From Metabacillus sp. KUDC1714 (GTDB lineage Bacteria; Bacillota; Bacilli; Bacillales; Bacillaceae): a DNA stretch of 64,000 nt. Position 1 is the first letter of the stretch. Each line of letters starts with the position of its first letter. Positions 60,889 through 64,000 of this stretch are shown piece after piece. The stretch is taken from NCBI RefSeq assembly GCF_014217835.1, contig NZ_CP055263.1:310001-374000 (forward strand), read 5' to 3'. The position numbers and the translations under genes are program-made. The notes beneath the pieces were generated by a model. The model made no database searches and was not told where the DNA came from. It saw only the letters and a list, made by a program, of their open reading frames with translations.

Positions 60889-61998
60889 TTATGAATAAGC
60901 TTCCATAATATTTAAGATTGCATGGTCATCTCCAAGTGCATTTTTAATCTCTTCACCTATTTGCTTTGTGGAAACAGCCTTTCCATCTTCAGCAAGGTCA
61001 GCTGTTCTGTTACCAGCATTCAATACATTATCAACAGCCTTTTCAATTGCCTTTGCTTCTTCTTCTAAACCAAATGATTGGCGTAGCATCATTGCTGCAG
61101 AAAGAATAGTTGCAATCGGATTCGCAATGTTTTTCCCAGCAATGTCTGGAGCAGAACCGTGTACTGGCTCAAATAAATGCAATCCACTAGAAGATAAGCT
61201 TGCAGAAGACAGCAATCCTAGTGAACCAGTAATCATCGATGCTTCGTCACTTAATATGTCACCAAACATATTCTCTGTAACAATAACATCGAACTGTTTA
61301 GGTGAGCGGATAAGCTGCATTGCTGCATTATCAACAAGCATATGCTCTAGGGTAACATCTGGATATCTTGCAGCTACCTCTTCTGCCACTTCTCTCCACA
61401 CTCGGCTTGATTCTAATACGTTCGCCTTATCAACAGATGTGACATGTTTGCGACGCTTAGAGGCAATTTCAAATGCTGAAACAAGGATTCGCTCGATTTC
61501 ATAACGCTTGTAAAGTAAAGTATCTACTACAGCATCCTCACCTTCATGAACAATTCGTTCACTTGGCTTGCCGAAATATAATCCGCCTGTTAGCTCTCGA
61601 ACGATTACAAAATCTACTCCATCAACATACTCTTTCTTTAAAGGGGAAGAGTCTAACAAACTTTCAAATGTTTTAATTGGTCGTAGATTTGCAAATAAAT
61701 CAAGTTCTTTCCTTAATGCTAATAGTCCACGTTCTGGTCTAAGTTCCATAGGATTCTGGTCCCATTTCGGTCCACCAACAGCACCTAAAATAATTGCATC
61801 GGAATCCTTACAGATAGCAATAGTTTCTTCTGGTAGTGGAGTGCCTTTTTGATCGATTGCGTCTCCACCGATAAGTCCATAGTTAAATTGAAATTGATGA
61901 TGAAAATGTTCTGCAATAGCTTTTAAGATATCAACTGTTACATCAACAACTTCTTTACCAATTCCATCACCCGGTAATAATGCAATTGTTTTTTTCAT
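60889..61998 (-). CDS. leuB: 3-isopropylmalate dehydrogenase
   Basis: LeuB oxidises and decarboxylates 3-isopropylmalate with NAD. Family motifs are IALLPGDGIGKEV (3-15), the substrate arginines in ELRPERGLLALRKEL, VIVRELTGGLYFG and the NAD site in FEPVHGSAPDIAGKNIANP. 369 aa, SD AGAAGGGGG. Confidence 0.98.
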   Translation of the reverse strand: MKKTIALLPGDGIGKEVVDVTVDILKAIAEHFHHQFQFNYGLIGGDAIDQKGTPLPEETIAICKDSDAIILGAVGGPKWDQNPMELRPERGLLALRKELDLFANLRPIKTFESLLDSSPLKKEYVDGVDFVIVRELTGGLYFGKPSERIVHEGEDAVVDTLLYKRYEIERILVSAFEIASKRRKHVTSVDKANVLESSRVWREVAEEVAARYPDVTLEHMLVDNAAMQLIRSPKQFDVIVTENMFGDILSDEASMITGSLGLLSSASLSSSGLHLFEPVHGSAPDIAGKNIANPIATILSAAMMLRQSFGLEEEAKAIEKAVDNVLNAGNRTADLAEDGKAVSTKQIGEEIKNALGDDHAILNIMEAYS

Positions 61999-62043
61999 GT
62001 TCTATCCCCCTTCTAGTGATTTAATTTAGTAGACTTGCTTCCA

Positions 62044-62250
62044 AGGAGCTAGCCCGATTACTGAGCTGTTTTTGACTTCTTTACGATTTCTTAAACTGCT
62101 AATAAATCACTTTTTAATGAAGCAGGAAAACCTGCTTCATTAACGACAATGCCGAGTTTTTCTAGCTATTTATGCAATCTCACGCATTTATTTAACATTA
62201 AGTTTAAGCCTTTTTAGATTGTTCGCCATCACGGAGCGTTGTAACAAAAA
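62044..62250 (-). pseudogene. leuA: leuA (2-isopropylmalate synthase) N-terminal remnant
   Basis: Directly after the ilvC stop the minus strand reads VTTLRDGEQSKKA* in one frame, the LeuA active-site start (DTTLRDGEQS). Farther on REIA*IARK, then in another frame LGIVVNEAGFPAS, LKSDLLAV*EIVKKSKTAQ and in a third VIGLA follow, matching EAGFPASSxGDFxAVxxI and GLA of LeuA residues about 9-80. There are several stops and at least two frame changes. The remaining roughly 430 codons are deleted, and leuB begins about 45 bp after. Confidence 0.85.
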
Positions 62251-62252
62251 GG

Positions 62253-63341
<1,089 letters not shown>

Positions 63342-63377
63342 TTAAAACCTGTGTTATTCAGGTAAGATCGCTAACTT

Positions 63378-63893
63378 TTATACAATTGATATTGGAACTT
63401 CTTTTACAGATCTTTGAGTTCCGCGAGTGAAAGCTGTGGTTCCAGTTCGTGCAATTTCTTTGATTCCATAAGGTTTCAATAAATCTATTAAAACTTCAAT
63501 TTTCTCAGGTTCGCCTGTTACTTGAACAACAACACTTTCTCGGCTGACATCAATGACTGAAGCACGGAATGGTTGAATGAGTCCTTGAAGCTCCATTCTT
63601 GTCGCTGGAGTGGACATTACTTTAATTAACGCCAGCTCTCTTGATACAATTGAATGTGCTGTAATATCAGTAACCTTAATCACATCAATTTGCTTATTCA
63701 ATTGCTTCGTGATTTGCTCGACTTCTTTTTCTTCTTGAACATTTACAACAAGTGTCATTCGTGAAACACCTTCTGTTTCAGCATGACCTACTGTTATGCT
63801 CTCAATATTGAAATGTCTTTTTGAAAATAAACCTGTAATTCTATTTAAAACTCCAGTTTGATTAAGAACTGTTAATGAGATGATTCTTTTCAT
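63378..63893 (-). CDS. ilvN: Acetolactate synthase, regulatory subunit
   Basis: The 171-aa subunit (called IlvH in B. subtilis) carries the ACT domain [29 protein letters not shown] that binds valine. The C-terminal domain is [21 protein letters not shown]. The start ATG overlaps the ilvB stop (ATGA). Confidence 0.97.
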   Translation of the reverse strand: MKRIISLTVLNQTGVLNRITGLFSKRHFNIESITVGHAETEGVSRMTLVVNVQEEKEVEQITKQLNKQIDVIKVTDITAHSIVSRELALIKVMSTPATRMELQGLIQPFRASVIDVSRESVVVQVTGEPEKIEVLIDLLKPYGIKEIARTGTTAFTRGTQRSVKEVPISIV

Positions 63894-64000
63894 AGTTTAA
63901 CACCTACCATTTCATGCAACCCTTTTCCAGAGGCTACCATAGGATAGACATTTTCATTCTTACAAACATGTATATCTAAAAGTACTGGTTCATCTGAAGT
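63890..64000 (-). CDS. ilvB: Acetolactate synthase, catalytic subunit, C-terminal end only
   Basis: The minus strand reads [20 protein letters not shown] and then [16 protein letters not shown], the usual end of the TPP-dependent IlvB (PMV--G-----M). The 5' part and the expected ilv-leu T-box lie beyond base 64000. Confidence 0.93.
   Translation of the reverse strand, partial: TSDEPVLLDIHVCKNENVYPMVASGKGLHEMVGVKL

Overview
The window comes from the chromosome of a low-GC, endospore-forming Bacillaceae bacterium (Bacillus in the broad sense). The spore genes bofC, safA, spo0B, spoIVFA/FB, spoIIB, spoVID and ysxE sit among housekeeping genes in nearly the order known from Bacillus subtilis between yajC and ilvB. 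I cannot name the species from sequence alone. Almost all genes lie on the minus strand, so operons read from high to low coordinates.

Reading from the low end: yajC(partial)-tgt-queA-DUF2905-ruvB-ruvA form a tRNA-modification and recombination block, followed by bofC. A divergent patch (5.4-6.8 kb) holds a cold-shock gene and three small unrecognised genes. Next come a YhcN/CoxA-like lipoprotein gene and safA. The NAD block is nadB-nadC-nadA, divergent from nifS-nadR across a palindrome-rich control region. pheB-pheA, obg-spo0B and rplU-prp-rpmA follow, then an RNase G gene that B. subtilis lacks. The cell-shape and division cluster is spoIVFA-FB, minC-minD and mreB-C-D, then radC, maf and spoIIB.

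The 30.6-32.9 kb region is a decaying type IV pilus-like locus. The prepilin peptidase and one pilin gene are intact, but pilO, pilC and a GGDEF gene survive only as broken remnants. folC and valS follow. valS has a T-box leader with a Val (GUC) specifier, and copies of a dispersed repeat lie inside and just after the leader. The 38-47 kb stretch holds ysxE-spoVID and the complete hemAXCDBL operon for uroporphyrinogen precursors. Then come a small membrane protein gene, ysxC-lonA, lonB, clpX, tig and ysoA. The window ends in the ilv-leu operon (ilvB partial-ilvN-ilvC-[leuA remnant]-leuB-leuC-leuD).

The most notable observations are erosions and insertions in conserved loci. leuA is reduced to about 200 bp of frameshifted N-terminal code between ilvC and leuB. 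The pilus locus is collapsing around an intact peptidase. A repeat lies between the sensing and the antiterminator parts of the valS T-box. Three families of intergenic repeats are present: a long imperfect hairpin element with six copies, a GC-rich tandem element, and a GGGGTCAGACCCC-type element. I found no CRISPR array, prophage, transposase, rRNA or tRNA gene, and no new multi-gene defence or biosynthetic system.
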